Shown: piece by piece, positions 21,992 to 33,268 of the stretch | Layout: the number at the start of each line of letters is the position of its first letter | Numbering within the stretch: the stretch's first letter is position 1 | Assembly: GCA_963978895.1 (NCBI GenBank) | Contig: OZ022242.1 | Span: 14,290,907-14,354,906, forward strand | Origin: Erpobdella octoculata | Taxonomy: Eukaryota > Annelida > Clitellata > Hirudinida > Erpobdellidae | Reading direction: 5' to 3' | DNA: 64,000 nucleotides | The notes under the pieces: generated by a model | Told to the model about the DNA's origin: nothing | Database searches by the model: none | The model's input: only the letters and a program-made list of their open reading frames with translations | Made by a program: the position numbers and the translations under genes

Positions 21992-24900
21992 CCGGTTCCC
22001 AGACTAAAAATAGTAAATAATGGGGCTACAGGCTGTTAGGAAAACCGAATTTAAAGTGGGGATAATAATAGTTAAATAGTTATAAACTCCTGTCAAGAGG
22101 TAGATTAATTAATCAATGTTGATGAATCAACTGCAAATATTCACAGTTGTGACAATCGTTAATTAAATATGTATGACTTTCATTATTTATTGAGAAATAT
22201 TTTTTTTAAATCTCGGAATTTTTTTCGAGACTTTATACGAGAACAAAATTTAAGTCCCGCTATTTTATTTCTATACGAGACTTCCCCCACAGGCTGTATG
22301 GTTTTAATAACGATACGGGAAATCCCGTATCGTTTTGAAATCCCGATTGATATCGGGATAATGATTACGGGACGCAGATGCTTAGTCTTAGGAGCACAGT
22401 ATACTCCGTAATGTTGTTGGCCCCCGTTTTGGAAGCATTATGGCTCTAGATGTATGACTAATACACTCGTTTTTTAAACCACTATATTTCTCGAAATATA
22501 GGTCATCTAATAATGTTTTTGTAAATTCTTTTTTCTTTTATTATAAAAACTAATATTACAAAAATAAATTCTTTTTTCAAATTTTATGTGACTTGGGTAG
22601 GCCACTAAGGAGCTAGAGCCCACAAGGGAATGAATTGCCCTCCCCTCCTCTCTGAAAAAATTTAGAGATTTCTGTTGGCAGTAAGTGATAATCTAAAATA
22701 ACCACCCCTAGATATGGTTAATCTCAGTTCCCTACCAAAGATTGATGTCTTCCATGAAGCTGAGCCTGGTATTATTACAGCATTAAATATATAAATCTCT
22801 AACTTACAATTATTACACTACATCAAACACACATGAAAATCAAAAAAAGAAATACTAGCAAGTTGAACAAATGTTGTGGCCTTCATTCTTTTAAATATTT
22901 CATCTTTCGAAAATTTATAATCTTAAAAAATATATTTATAAATGTTAATTGTTATAACGTCAAGTTTGAAAATTCATTTAATTAAAAATAGGTTTTTATT
23001 AAACAATGGAATTTAAATTCAAATAAAATAATTAAATGAATGTAAAATAATCACCAACTTTGCTTGAGTTCTTCAATTTTTTGTAGTTGCTTTGTTAAAC
23101 TTGCTCCTATTGTAGTATATTATAAATATTAATAAATTTATTATAATATAATTAAATAGAAAGTTAAAAAATCAAATTAATTAGAACAAAACAATAAAAC
23201 AGCTTTGGACAAAAAAGTTTTAGAAGCTTAATTGGTTTATATCTACCATACATAGGGTTTAAACTGCTAAATTGATTTATATCTATCATATACAGGTTGT
23301 AAACTGCTAAATTGATTTAAATCTAACAAACACAGAGTTTGTACTGCTAAATTGATGGATGTATATCACACACATGGAACGGTTAAGACTGCTAAATTGA
23401 TGGGTTTATCCATGCAGGCAGAGCAATGTGTTTATTCTCTAAAATCTGGACTGCAACACTGGCATATCATTCCAATCAATCAATCAATCAATCAATCAAT
23501 TATTTATATAGCGCTATTTCCGCAGTGTTCAATAGCGCTCAGTCGTGAACTTAGTAAACAGATATGTTTTAAGTCCACGAAGGAAAACTGTGAGAGAAGT
23601 AGAGTTAGTAAGAGAAGAAGGAAGAGAGTTCCAGAGATAGGGACCAGAGTAGGAGAAAGAGCGTTTAGCAAAAGAATGCTTAATAGTGAAGATGCGAGAG
23701 TGATTACGAGAAGAAGAACGAAGACCAGACTTAGGAGGGATATGTATTAAGTTAGTTAAGTAGAGAGGAGAAAGGCAATTTTTTATTTTGTACATTATTA
23801 AGCAGATTTTAAAAATCACCCTATATCTGAGAGGAAGCCAATGGAGAAGAAGAAGAGATGGAGAGATGTGAGAGGAGTAGGAGGTGCGAGAAACTAAGCG
23901 AGCAGCCGAGTTGAAGGCTTTAGAGAGAGGATAGAGGGTAGTGTCAGGAAGACCATAGTATAGAGAATTGCAGTAGTCAATTCGAGACAGGACAAGAGAA
24001 GAGACTAGAAGTTGCAGAGAAGGGTCATCCAGAAGTGGACGAAGCTGCTTAATACGGCAAAGATGAAAGTAGCAGGATTTAGTAACAGAAGTAATTTGAG
24101 GGGTTAGCGACAAGTTAGAGTCAAAGAGAAAACCTAAGCTACGAATCAAGGGAGAAGGAGAAATGGAAAGAGAAGATGGTGGTGGCAAAACCAAAGGAAG
24201 AGGATTTAGGGATTTAGAGGACTTGTTGAAATAGATTAGTTCAAACTTGTCAGGATTAAGTTTAAGACACATAGAAGAACTCCAGGATATAATAGATTGA
24301 AGGCAGGCAGCTATTTTATTAAGAACAGACTCAAGAGAAGAGTTAGAGAAAGTAGAATAGACATAAGAGTCATCAGCATACATTTGGCTATTGAGAGAGT
24401 GAGAAGATATAATATGAGGAAGTTCAGAAGTATAGAGAATAAACAGTAAAGGACCAAGAATAGACCCTTGGGGGACACCGTAGCTCAAAGTTACAGGAGT
24501 AGATTTAGAAGAATCAATAGAAACATAGGAATATCTACCAGATAGATAAGATTTAATCCACCGGAGAGCATCGTTAGTTATATTAAAAGATTTATCAAGT
24601 ACATCCCACAACAGTGAGTGATCAACTGTATCAAATGCAGATGAAAAATCAAGACAAAGAAGAAGGGTAGAGAGGCCAGAGTCAGAAGAAACAATAAGGT
24701 CATTATGAAGCTTAAGTAGAGCAGTTTCAGTAGTGGCCAGGTCTGAAGCCAGATTGAGACGAGGGAAGAAGTGAGAAAGCAGTTAGATAAGCACTTATTT
24801 GCTCATACGCAACTCTTTCCATAATTTTAGAGATAAAGGATAGGTTAGAGACAGGCCTATAGCTAGATAAAGAAGAAGGATCAAGAGAGGCATTTTTAAT

Positions 24901-27900
24901 AGTAGGGATAATAAAAGAGGACTTAAGAACAGAGGGAAACACAGATGTAGATAAAGAGAGATTAATTAAATCAAGTAAAATTGGATAAAGAACAGAAGAA
25001 AGCTCTTTAAAGATAGTAGTAGGAATGAGATCCAAAGAGCAAGTAGAAGAAGACATAGAGTTAATAAGTTTAGTAAGATAGTCAAGTGTAATAGGAGAGA
25101 AAAAAGTAAAAGTTTCAGTAGAGAATTTAGAAAAAATAGGGGTTTTACTATTGTTAGAAGATCTGATGCTTTCAATTTTCGTGGTAAGAAAATTATGATA
25201 GTCATCAGGAGAAAAAGAAGGAGGAGGAGATTTTTTATTAAGGAGTTTAGAAAGAGAAGACCACCTATTCCTCGAGCTAGAAGCAAGAACAATAGATTTT
25301 CTCAAAAAGGAAGAATGCTTAGTAAAGATGAGGTTATGGTATTGTTTGAGATGGTATTGCCACTCATACCAAGAACCCTTAGACAATTTAGAACGATAAG
25401 CTCGCTCGGCTTTACGTGCAGATTGCTTCAAGAGAACACAATCACGATCAAACCAAGGAGCTTTTTTAGAAAAGAGTCGAAACTTAAACGTCTCAAAAGG
25501 AACCAAAGTATCCAGTATGGATGAAATCGTCAGATTGAGATTGTCCATAAAGGAATCAACATCAGTGAAAGAAGAAGAAGAAAACCCAGAGGTGAGAAAT
25601 AAATTTGAGAATTGAATATTATCAAATCTAGACCAACACCTTTTAGTGACTGAAGTAAGATTAATTAAAGGTTGAGATAGAGGTAAGGTGAAAGAAATAA
25701 AGTAGTGATCAGTAAAGTGAAGATTAACAGGTGAAAGATTGCTTATATTAGAGAAAAGAGGAGAAATAATAAGATCCAATGTGTTACCCCGATTATGAGT
25801 CGGAAAGTCACAATGCTGAAAGAAGTTAAAAGTAGATAAGATTTCAAGATTCCAGGTAGTTAGATCAACAAAAACTTGTTTCATGTAAATCTGCAACTCT
25901 GATGACTGTGTTCCCACGACGTGCCAAGCATGGTTGCTCCATTCTTCTCTGATTCAATCATAAATTTATTAGTGATGTTGCATAGTCATGAGCCTCGTGC
26001 GAGATGTACAAGCAGATATGGTTATTCTTGATGAAATGGGAAGCCTGTGTAATTGACACATGGCAGGCATATTATAATCGCAATGAGTAATATTTTTGAC
26101 AATTCCTAAAGTGGTCAGCAGATGAAGAGTGACATAATAGTTAATTCTGAATGTGATTGCCCAACTTAAATAATGTTGAACTAATTACAACTTGAAGATA
26201 CTTTTTGAAAAATTTATAATATGGAAATGTCAATTTTTCAGGGAGTTTCTAAAATTCATAAAAAATTATAACTTTTGAGTTATCAGTGAAATGAATCATG
26301 CTGATTTATTATAGAAGTTAGAACATATTAGTCCAGGAGAATTAAAAAAAAGCTGGCATAATTGGAACAAAAGCAGTTTGATATTTTGTTTTGTAGGTAT
26401 ATGTGTTAGCAACAATTAGTTAAAAATCCACCCTTCCAACTCATCGTTTAAAAAAATTACAGACGATTTTCAAAATCGGCCTTAAAATCGGTAAATTAAT
26501 TGAATATGCCAGCTCTTTTAATCCAATTAGATGAAAATAACTAAAGTTTAAGCTGAATGCTTTATTGTTACTTATTGCATGATATACAAACATTAAAAAT
26601 TATCAAAAAAAAAAAAAAAAAAAAAACTACAAATGAACTGATTTATGGAGCCGTTTTTCCATAAAATATACAATATATCAGCTCTTAAAATCCATTTAAA
26701 TAAAAATAACTCAATCTATAGATGAAAACTACCTAATACAAAATATACATAAGTTAAAATTTGTCTCGCAACATTATATACGGATACAAATAAACTACTT
26801 TATTGTGCCGTTTTTGACTAAATGTGCAAAATAAATTAAGATTAATATGAAAATTGCTTGTTACATACTATTTAATATACACATATTAAAAAGCATACAT
26901 ATAAATCCATAAATAATTTCCAATTTCAACATACAATAAAAAGAACAAACAGAAAAACAACAAAAACACCTCAAAATAACAATTTCTTTATTTCCCGCCC
27001 TGTGTCCTTTGTCTGTGTGCCTATATCCCTTTTGTTTGGTTATATAAAGTTTGTATGGTAGGTCCAGTAGTACAATTTCTTTAAAATAATGAATAAGAAT
27101 TTCAGTTAGACCACTGTAAATAAAGCCTCACGTTAAATTTGCATCCCGATCGGAGACGCTCAGATCATCAATATCAGAAGTAGTCAAAAACTCCATTTTC
27201 AATATTGATTCCAAAAGCAAAGCAAACAAAGCTGACTCTACTAAAAAGTGGCCGCGTAGTGCTCTAGCCACTGCCTTCCCTGTCATCATGTGAGTTATGG
27301 CTATGGGTCCATAACAGCACTGCAGCGCCTCTGTCAAACCTGAGCCGGCCATGACATGACCAATGCTGCCCAAATAATTCATCAAGACATGAAACCCACC
27401 TAGACGACATACTATGTTCAGTTTGGATGAATGCACAATATCAACAGCCTTTAACCACAGCGGCTGATCGAAAGTCACACAAGCCGTTGGAATGTTGAGC
27501 TTTTCAGCCTGGCGTTCTATGAAAGTTAACGTGGAAAAAATACAAGACATGTCATTAGGATTCAAATCAATAATCGGAAGCATCCTTATGTCTGATGATG
27601 ATCTGAAATCTCCGTCTGGCTTACAAGCATGTTCCATAAAGCCAGACCAATTTGGCCTTTGCTGATCTTCATCTAAGCACAAGATACCGATTTTCCAGGC
27701 AAGTTCCAAGTTTAAAGAAGGAGGCAACACAGAAGGAAAATTTAATTGAGAGATGGGCTTGAAAGACATCAATGATAATGATGACTTGTCGGGGAATGTG
27801 TATCCCAATATAGGAATACCTCGGTTGTTCACAACACAACTGGATTTTAGGCGTGACAATCGGGGTACAGGTGATTCAGCAAAGTGTCCTGACCCTAATC

Positions 27901-29875
27901 GATTACACGGAGTAGACATTGATATGATGCCCATACCGTGAAAGGTACCACTTCCATCTAAAGTGATAACGTTGTGGTCAAGATTATCACCAGACCATTG
28001 CGTAAAACATTGAGGAAAAGACTGAGGAGTATCAGGGGAGTCATTCTGAACCACTGATTGTTTAAAAAGTTTAACTTCATCATATGAAATTGAAAATCCC
28101 AACCGTGACAGCAAATCAAGCAGCCATCTAGATCCAAAGGCGTGATCTAAACTAACTCCAACGCCAAACAAAATTGGAGAAATAAGAGATCTTTGTCTTG
28201 CCCCCTGCACAATAGAATGACATATGGAAACTTGTTTTATTTCATTACAAACAATATTTTCTATTAAGATTTTCAACAAACTAGGAATCCACCTTTTGGC
28301 ATTTTCAATATTTGAGAAATCATCAGTTCCTGGATATGTTTCATTTGAGGACATTTCCCTTATTTGAGCTCTTATCAATTTTGCTGCTGCCACTATGATA
28401 CGCTCACTCTCATCTTCTATGCTACTCTTTTTTTCATCATACCATTGCTTAGTTATAATGTGAGACGCCATGTTACGGAAGCAAATAACATTTTTCCGAC
28501 CACAAACTTCGGCAAAAAATATGTGCTCGGCGTAGCGTTCTTCCAGCTTTCGTTTTATATGTTTTAATGAATACACTTCACCATCTTCCGATAATTCTTG
28601 CATTTTAATTTGTAATTCAGCTATTGTATAAATTCCTTGATCTTCTTCTTATAACCAGTCACACAGTTTTTCAAAAGTAATTAACATGTCGTTATCTGGA
28701 TGTCGACCTGGCTGGTTTCGGCCAGCGGTATTATCTCCGACATGTGACGATCTACATTTTTGGAACACAGAAAGACACACTCTGTGGTAACGAGCTTCTT
28801 CAGCAGGTAAGTCATTGCATGTATTTAACCTACCAAGAACTTCTACACTCCATGCATCATTTCTTTTGTGGCAAGTTTTAATTATAGTTTCTCTGAATTT
28901 CAATGTCATCACAGTACTTGATTCTTCTTTTAAATATTTTCTACCGTCTCCAAGATCTATTTTTCCACACAAAAAACAATGTTGCTTCCAATTGAAAGTG
29001 TCGACAGACGATCGTAAAATTCTCTTGATCAACACCAACACCTTCTGCATGCTGCTCATTCTTTCGTTGCAATTGATCGAAACTTCTCTCCGGCAATGAT
29101 CATGAACATTAGCTACATTTGGTTTATTTAACAGATACTCTGTTAACTGTTCATCACCACGTAAAACGCTGAATTGACATAACGTTTCAATACCTTTAAC
29201 ACCTAGTGTAACCATCTTGACTGTATCACAGACGTTGTCGGAACGGAATTCAGTTCGACAAATTAAACATACCATTTCATTTAGTTCACCCATTTCGAAG
29301 AAAAACAATAAAAACTCCAAAAAATAGATGTTTTACAAAATACTAACTTAGAAATTCGATGTTTTACGACAATTTACGAAAATGCTAACTTATCGCTCAC
29401 TACGGTAAATCTCTTACAAAAAAGCGTCAAAAAACCAATTTCCTATTTGACGATTTCAACCGATTTTTGCAGGAAGATTCATAAACGTATTACAAACAAT
29501 ATATCCAAAAATCAGCTTGATGCGAATTTTGTCTAGGTACAACAAGGAAAAATTTTAATTCTCCTGGTCTATATCCCAGCTCTGTTTAATACTTTAGGCC
29601 CTAGCCTAATCAACTTGAACTACCTGACATCCGCAAAATAATTTAGCAATCTAAACTACATTTCACCGTTTAAGTAAAAAAAAGTCACCAGTATCGATGG
29701 TAGGTTTGACATCTTTATACTTTGGATTGATTGGCACCTTCTTCTGCATAGGCTAAATTTTAAAAAACATATATAACAATATATTAAACATTAAACATAA
29801 ATAAAAATATTCTGTTAATGAACACAGAAAATTGAAATGATTTACGTCAATTTTATGAGGCTTGCGACTCGTCAT
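18606..29875 (-). CDS. CEP41: Centrosomal/ciliary protein CEP41 (rhodanese domain)
   Basis: Minus-strand exons: 29875-29846, 29752-29689, 23106-23059, 22921-22860, 20788-20743, 20472-20258, 20079-19874, 19616-19549, 19470-19356, 19262-19023, 18733-18606; a little over 400 residues. The N-terminus runs MTSRKPHKID, VPINPKYKD, TIDTGASLTKQLQKIEELKQ, then KDEIFKRMKATTF. The rhodanese domain follows: PYLLLDVREKDDYDSCHI, ALSYPKAILSR, GKIIVLYDDDEKMAS, LVQRGYDNIFMLSGGLK, LFPEGLIVGTIPAY. The C-terminal tail is Ser-rich. CEP41 acts at the centrosome and cilium base and is needed for axonemal tubulin glutamylation. Two weak points: the fourth exon appears to end at a GC donor (CTT|GCTAGT), and the fifth and sixth exons do not join in phase, so a small exon between 20742 and 20473 is probably missed. 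Introns 2 and 4 are packed with transposons. Confidence 0.92.
18919..18962. repeat. (TAA)n microsatellite in a CEP41 intron
   Basis: About 14 TAA units with one CAA interruption, in the last intron of CEP41. Confidence 0.9.
21018..22378. mobile_element. Putative inverted-repeat element in CEP41 intron 4
   Basis: TCTGCGTCCCGTTAT at 21018 is matched in inverted orientation by ACGGGACGCAGA at 22367-22378. Both inner flanks are rich in ACGATACGA and CGGGA/TCCCG motifs, including the near-palindrome CGATACGGGA/TCCCGTATCG at 22311-22335. No target duplication is clear and no ORF is present, so the class is unknown. Another element is nested at 21811-21989. Confidence 0.5.
21811..21989 (+). mobile_element. 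Single end of a Mutator-like element, nested
   Basis: About 179 bp matching the left end and inner sequence of the 38853-39702 element (ATATTTCTAAATGG, GTCGACTAGCAGCCTAAGAG, AATGTGGCACTAAAAA, CTGGTTTTATATATGTTAT), ending in a (TA)n run. It is bracketed by perfect 11-bp direct repeats TGCCGGTTCCC (21800-21810 and 21990-22000). The opposite inverted end is absent, so it is a solo end or a rearranged copy. Confidence 0.65.
23473..25990 (-). mobile_element. L2-type LINE, 5' truncated, in CEP41 intron 2
   Basis: Minus strand, the same direction as CEP41. The 3' end carries AGCGCTATATAAATAATTGA followed by (TTGA)n, the expected short microsatellite tail of the L2 group. The 5' edge falls inside the endonuclease domain near 25920-25990. 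The next entry describes the coding part. Confidence 0.85.
23529..25917 (-). pseudogene. L2-type LINE ORF2 (endonuclease end plus reverse transcriptase), frameshifted
   Basis: The 24727-25917 part holds the end of the apurinic-type endonuclease (DFPTHNRGNTLDLIIS, FTDHYF) and the start of the reverse transcriptase (SYRPVSNLSFISKIMERV). The 23529-24726 part continues with LLCLDFSSAFDTVDH, YGVPQGSILGPLLFILY, MYADDSYVY and the C-terminal LLLLHWLPLRYRVIFKICL typical of this clade. The two parts are in different frames, with the break near 24736 just after SGFRPGH, so a small indel has killed the copy. Catalytic aspartates remain. Confidence 0.85.
26329..29571 (-). mobile_element. 3.2 kb inverted-repeat DNA transposon of unassigned class
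   Basis: Ends are TAGTCCAGGAGAATTAAAA (left) and, in reverse complement, TAGACCAGGAGAATTAAAA (right): 18 of 19 identical. The flanks are TAT on each side, compatible with a 3-bp duplication; alternatively the outer TA could itself be the duplicated target. The only sizeable coding content is the 730-codon minus-strand frame at 27128-29320. Left of it are a poly-A run (26607-26629) and two diverged copies of a segment containing CAGCTCTT and AAAATAACT (near 26510 and 26680). Academ-type transposons are described with 3-4 bp duplications and nuclease-like proteins, so that is one possible home, but I see no diagnostic domain. It sits in CEP41 intron 2. Confidence 0.7.
27128..29320 (-). pseudogene. 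Transposon-borne uncharacterised protein, one in-frame stop
   Basis: A single frame of 730 codons, broken only by TAA at 28649-28651. The 15 codons between this stop and the next ATG are open and in phase, so it is one gene with one nonsense change. The N-terminal part has paired cysteines (CLICRTEF, CFLCGK, then TCHKRNDAW and DLPAEEARYHRVC), suggesting zinc binding. The second part contains HIKRKLEERYAEHIFF, GRKNVICFRNMASHII, LDGSGTFHGMGIISMSTP, LPIIDLNPNDMSCI and GKAVARALRGHFLVESA. I recognise these as hallmarks of a widespread, multi-copy, uncharacterised animal family. Family members I recall run on beyond the GHFLVESA block, so this copy may also lack its C-terminal region. Enzymatic role unknown. 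Confidence 0.7.
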
Positions 29876-30078
29876 TTTCATCAACAAAGTTGTGGTGGTT
29901 GCCAACGAAAATACTTTTGAAAATATTACCACAGGTAGAAGATCATAGAAGATATTTTTACTTTTTCGAGTTGCTTATTTATTAAATTGAATTAAGAAAC
30001 TTTTCTTGTTAAAATAATTTTTTTCATAAAAAAATTTCAAACTCAAAAATGGCGGAATTCTTTAAATATCTTTGTAGC

Positions 30079-30109
30079 CATAGACTTATAATATAATTAT
30101 AAGTCTATG
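30079..30109. repeat. Perfect hairpin, 14-bp arms
   Basis: CATAGACTTATAAT, a 3-base spacer ATA, then the exact inverted copy ATTATAAGTCTATG. It lies about 200 bp upstream of the CEP41 start codon. Could be the relic of a small inverted-repeat element. Confidence 0.8.
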
Positions 30110-30119
30110 CTTGTAGCAG

Positions 30120-30898
<779 letters not shown>

Positions 30899-30905
30899 CC
30901 ATCTC

Positions 30906-31440
30906 TTTTTTTCTAGGTGGACAGCCTACTTCTTAAGAACTTTCTATTTCTTCATATGAGCAGCTTATTTTGCTAGACTCTTAACTTTATTGACATTTAT
31001 CTCTTTTACGTGGACAGCTTTAACACCTCATGTTTCTCTTTTCTCTCTCTTCAAACCTGCTTGATTAGATTGGCCAAATCACCTCCTTGCAATTTTGTTA
31101 TTTAAAGCAGTGAGCCATTATTTTTCATACCTACCCCATGACCCGCCAGCAATAAAATGTACGTATACAGGCTTCGTGATTGAGTTAAAATAAAACTTGC
31201 TACCCGTCACGGTTCAAAGGTGATGTTAATGCACATTAGAGCATTCACCTGAGCTCGCTTAAGCTCTATAGGCCATAGTGTTATGCAGTCTTCTCTGACA
31301 GCCCCCTCTCATTTTATTTCTTAATGTTACAGTATTTTTCTTTCAACTCGCTGAATTAGGTTGGCCGGATTGGCTCCCTCCAATTTGACAAAGGGGGTAT
31401 CGGGGCATGACCCGGTTGGCTCCCCTGGATCCACCAGTGC
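30906..31440 (-). repeat. Dispersed repeat family C, copy 2
   Basis: Inverted relative to the copy at 8973-9531, with the same blocks in order (CAACTCGCTGAATT, TAATGCACATTAGAG, CAGCAATAAAATGT, TCTAGGTGGACAGCCT). Its outer end is CTCCCCTGGATCCACCAGTG, a typical hAT-like terminus. The inner end abuts the (TA)n tract. Confidence 0.65.
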
Positions 31441-33260
31441 ATACAGACATAGGCATATAAGTACGTACATGCATATATACATAGGCGTAGGGGACGGGGG
31501 CAGAAAAAAAATGCTCCGTCCCAATTTTGTGGGTCCTGATTAAAAATTACATAAAACGGCTAGGGCGGTTTCAGTGGGAGAATTTTGGGGTCCGGACCGC
31601 CTTTCGTTGCAAAAAATTATCATTTAGCAATTTACAAACAGTACATAGTCCAATTCAGCGAGCCTGTCCAAATACGGGATAAAGGAGGAGAGGAAAGTAA
31701 AAAGAATCAAATTATGATTCGCGACAGAAAGTACCTACTTAAATGTTGGTATTTCCAACATAGCCTACTGCTTCATCAGTCCAAACGCATAGACCTAGCA
31801 ATTTGCCGAGGTAAAGAGTAACAGTTGTCACAACGTCCATTCATCTTGTACTTTTTGTTTTATATGTCTATGTTTTTTTAAACTCATCTCACTTAAAGTT
31901 TCTTTTAATTTTAAACAAAATTATTCTGTATTACTTAGAGGCGTCATTTCAGCAAAATCTTGGGGAGGGGGCAAACTTTTTTTTTAAACCCACAGATTCC
32001 AACATTTTATCTTCGTAGTGCTATACTTTATTGCCTCCCAAAATAGAAATTAGTTAATAGCCGGGAGAAGGGGAAGTCGTAGATACTTTTTCCAAAAAAT
32101 TCAGAACCTTATACACTTTCCCCGCAAAAAAAAAACGGATGACAGAAGAAGGAAGTAAGCTGTAGCCAGTGGCGGATTTATGGGGGACCAACGTCATGCG
32201 CCTTCATTTTGTCCTCTCAAAAAACTTTTTTGTATTGACTGATCATTGTTTTTCAAACTTTCTGATGCATATTAATAAAAACGTAACTGTTTATTTGTGA
32301 TATGAGTACCGGTGGTACCCGGCGTTGCCTGGGGTTTTAGAGGTTTTTCTTTCGTTTTTCTCTTTTGCTCTCGTCTCCTTCGCCGCTTGCTCTCCGGTTC
32401 CCGGTCGTTTTCCAGTTCCCGGTCGCTTTCCCGTTCCCGCTTGCTCTCCCGTTCCCGCTTGCTCTCCCGCTCCCACTTGCTTTCCCGCTTCTGGTTGCTC
32501 TCCCGCTCCTCCCGGTATTGACTGAACTCACTGATCTTATGCGCCATTTCTTAATTTATTAGACGGATTTTCTTTAGCAATAAGAATTATTGCTTTAACT
32601 TCTAGATAAATTATGCGATGAGTACCATTGATTAAATTTTTAAAAATTAAGATTTGTTTCACAAAATTGTAAGATAAATGATAAATTTAAATAAAATTCT
32701 TTTCAAATTAAAAAAAAACTGAAACTTGTATAAATTGATTTATTTCGATATGACCAATTAATAATTTGGTACTTTAAGGCAGTCACGTTTTTTCTATGCT
32801 ACGTGGGGAAACTAATTGACAGTAATTAAGCTAGTGGTTTAATTAAAATTCAAATATTTGATTAATTGTTAGATTAATGACGCAATATAATTTATTAAAT
32901 ATTGTTGATAGAATTCCATTAAATTAATGAAAAAATCCTAATTTTCTCGAGTTGAAATTAATTTTGTTTTTGTAATCGTTAATGTTTAATCAGTATAGCT
33001 GGAACAAATGAGTTTGTTAATGTTGAAACGTTGAAACATGTATGTTTGTCTGCTGTTTAAAACATGTACACAAAGAAACGTTCAGTTGTCGTGTCGCAGT
33101 TACAGCAAGCAGCACATTTCAAATGAATCAAACGGAATCATAAAATAATTTCCGCCGTTGAACATGCCAACAGAAAAGTTCTGTGTTAAAGAATACTTGT
33201 TTTATATTTTGTAAATCAAATAAATTAATAATTTGAAAGAATAGCATGCTACTCGCTACG
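31441..33260. other. Transposon debris and AT-rich non-coding DNA
   Basis: Holds fragments starting with GAGGCGTCATTTC (31939) and CAGTGGCGGATTTATGG (32166) that look like hAT ends without partners. 32306-32510 resembles 40525-40745: a GGTACCCGGCGTTGCC start followed by an 18-bp CT-rich minisatellite (CCCGGTCGCTTTCCCG). From 32560 to 33260 it is AT-rich with no exon seen. Confidence 0.5.
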
Positions 33261-33268
33261 GTAAATAC

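Noticed and set aside
32272..32562. Arg/Ser/Glu-rich frames (also at 40542-40917 and 54618-55038)
   Set aside because: Low-complexity translations of CT-rich 18-bp minisatellites; open in several frames on both strands.
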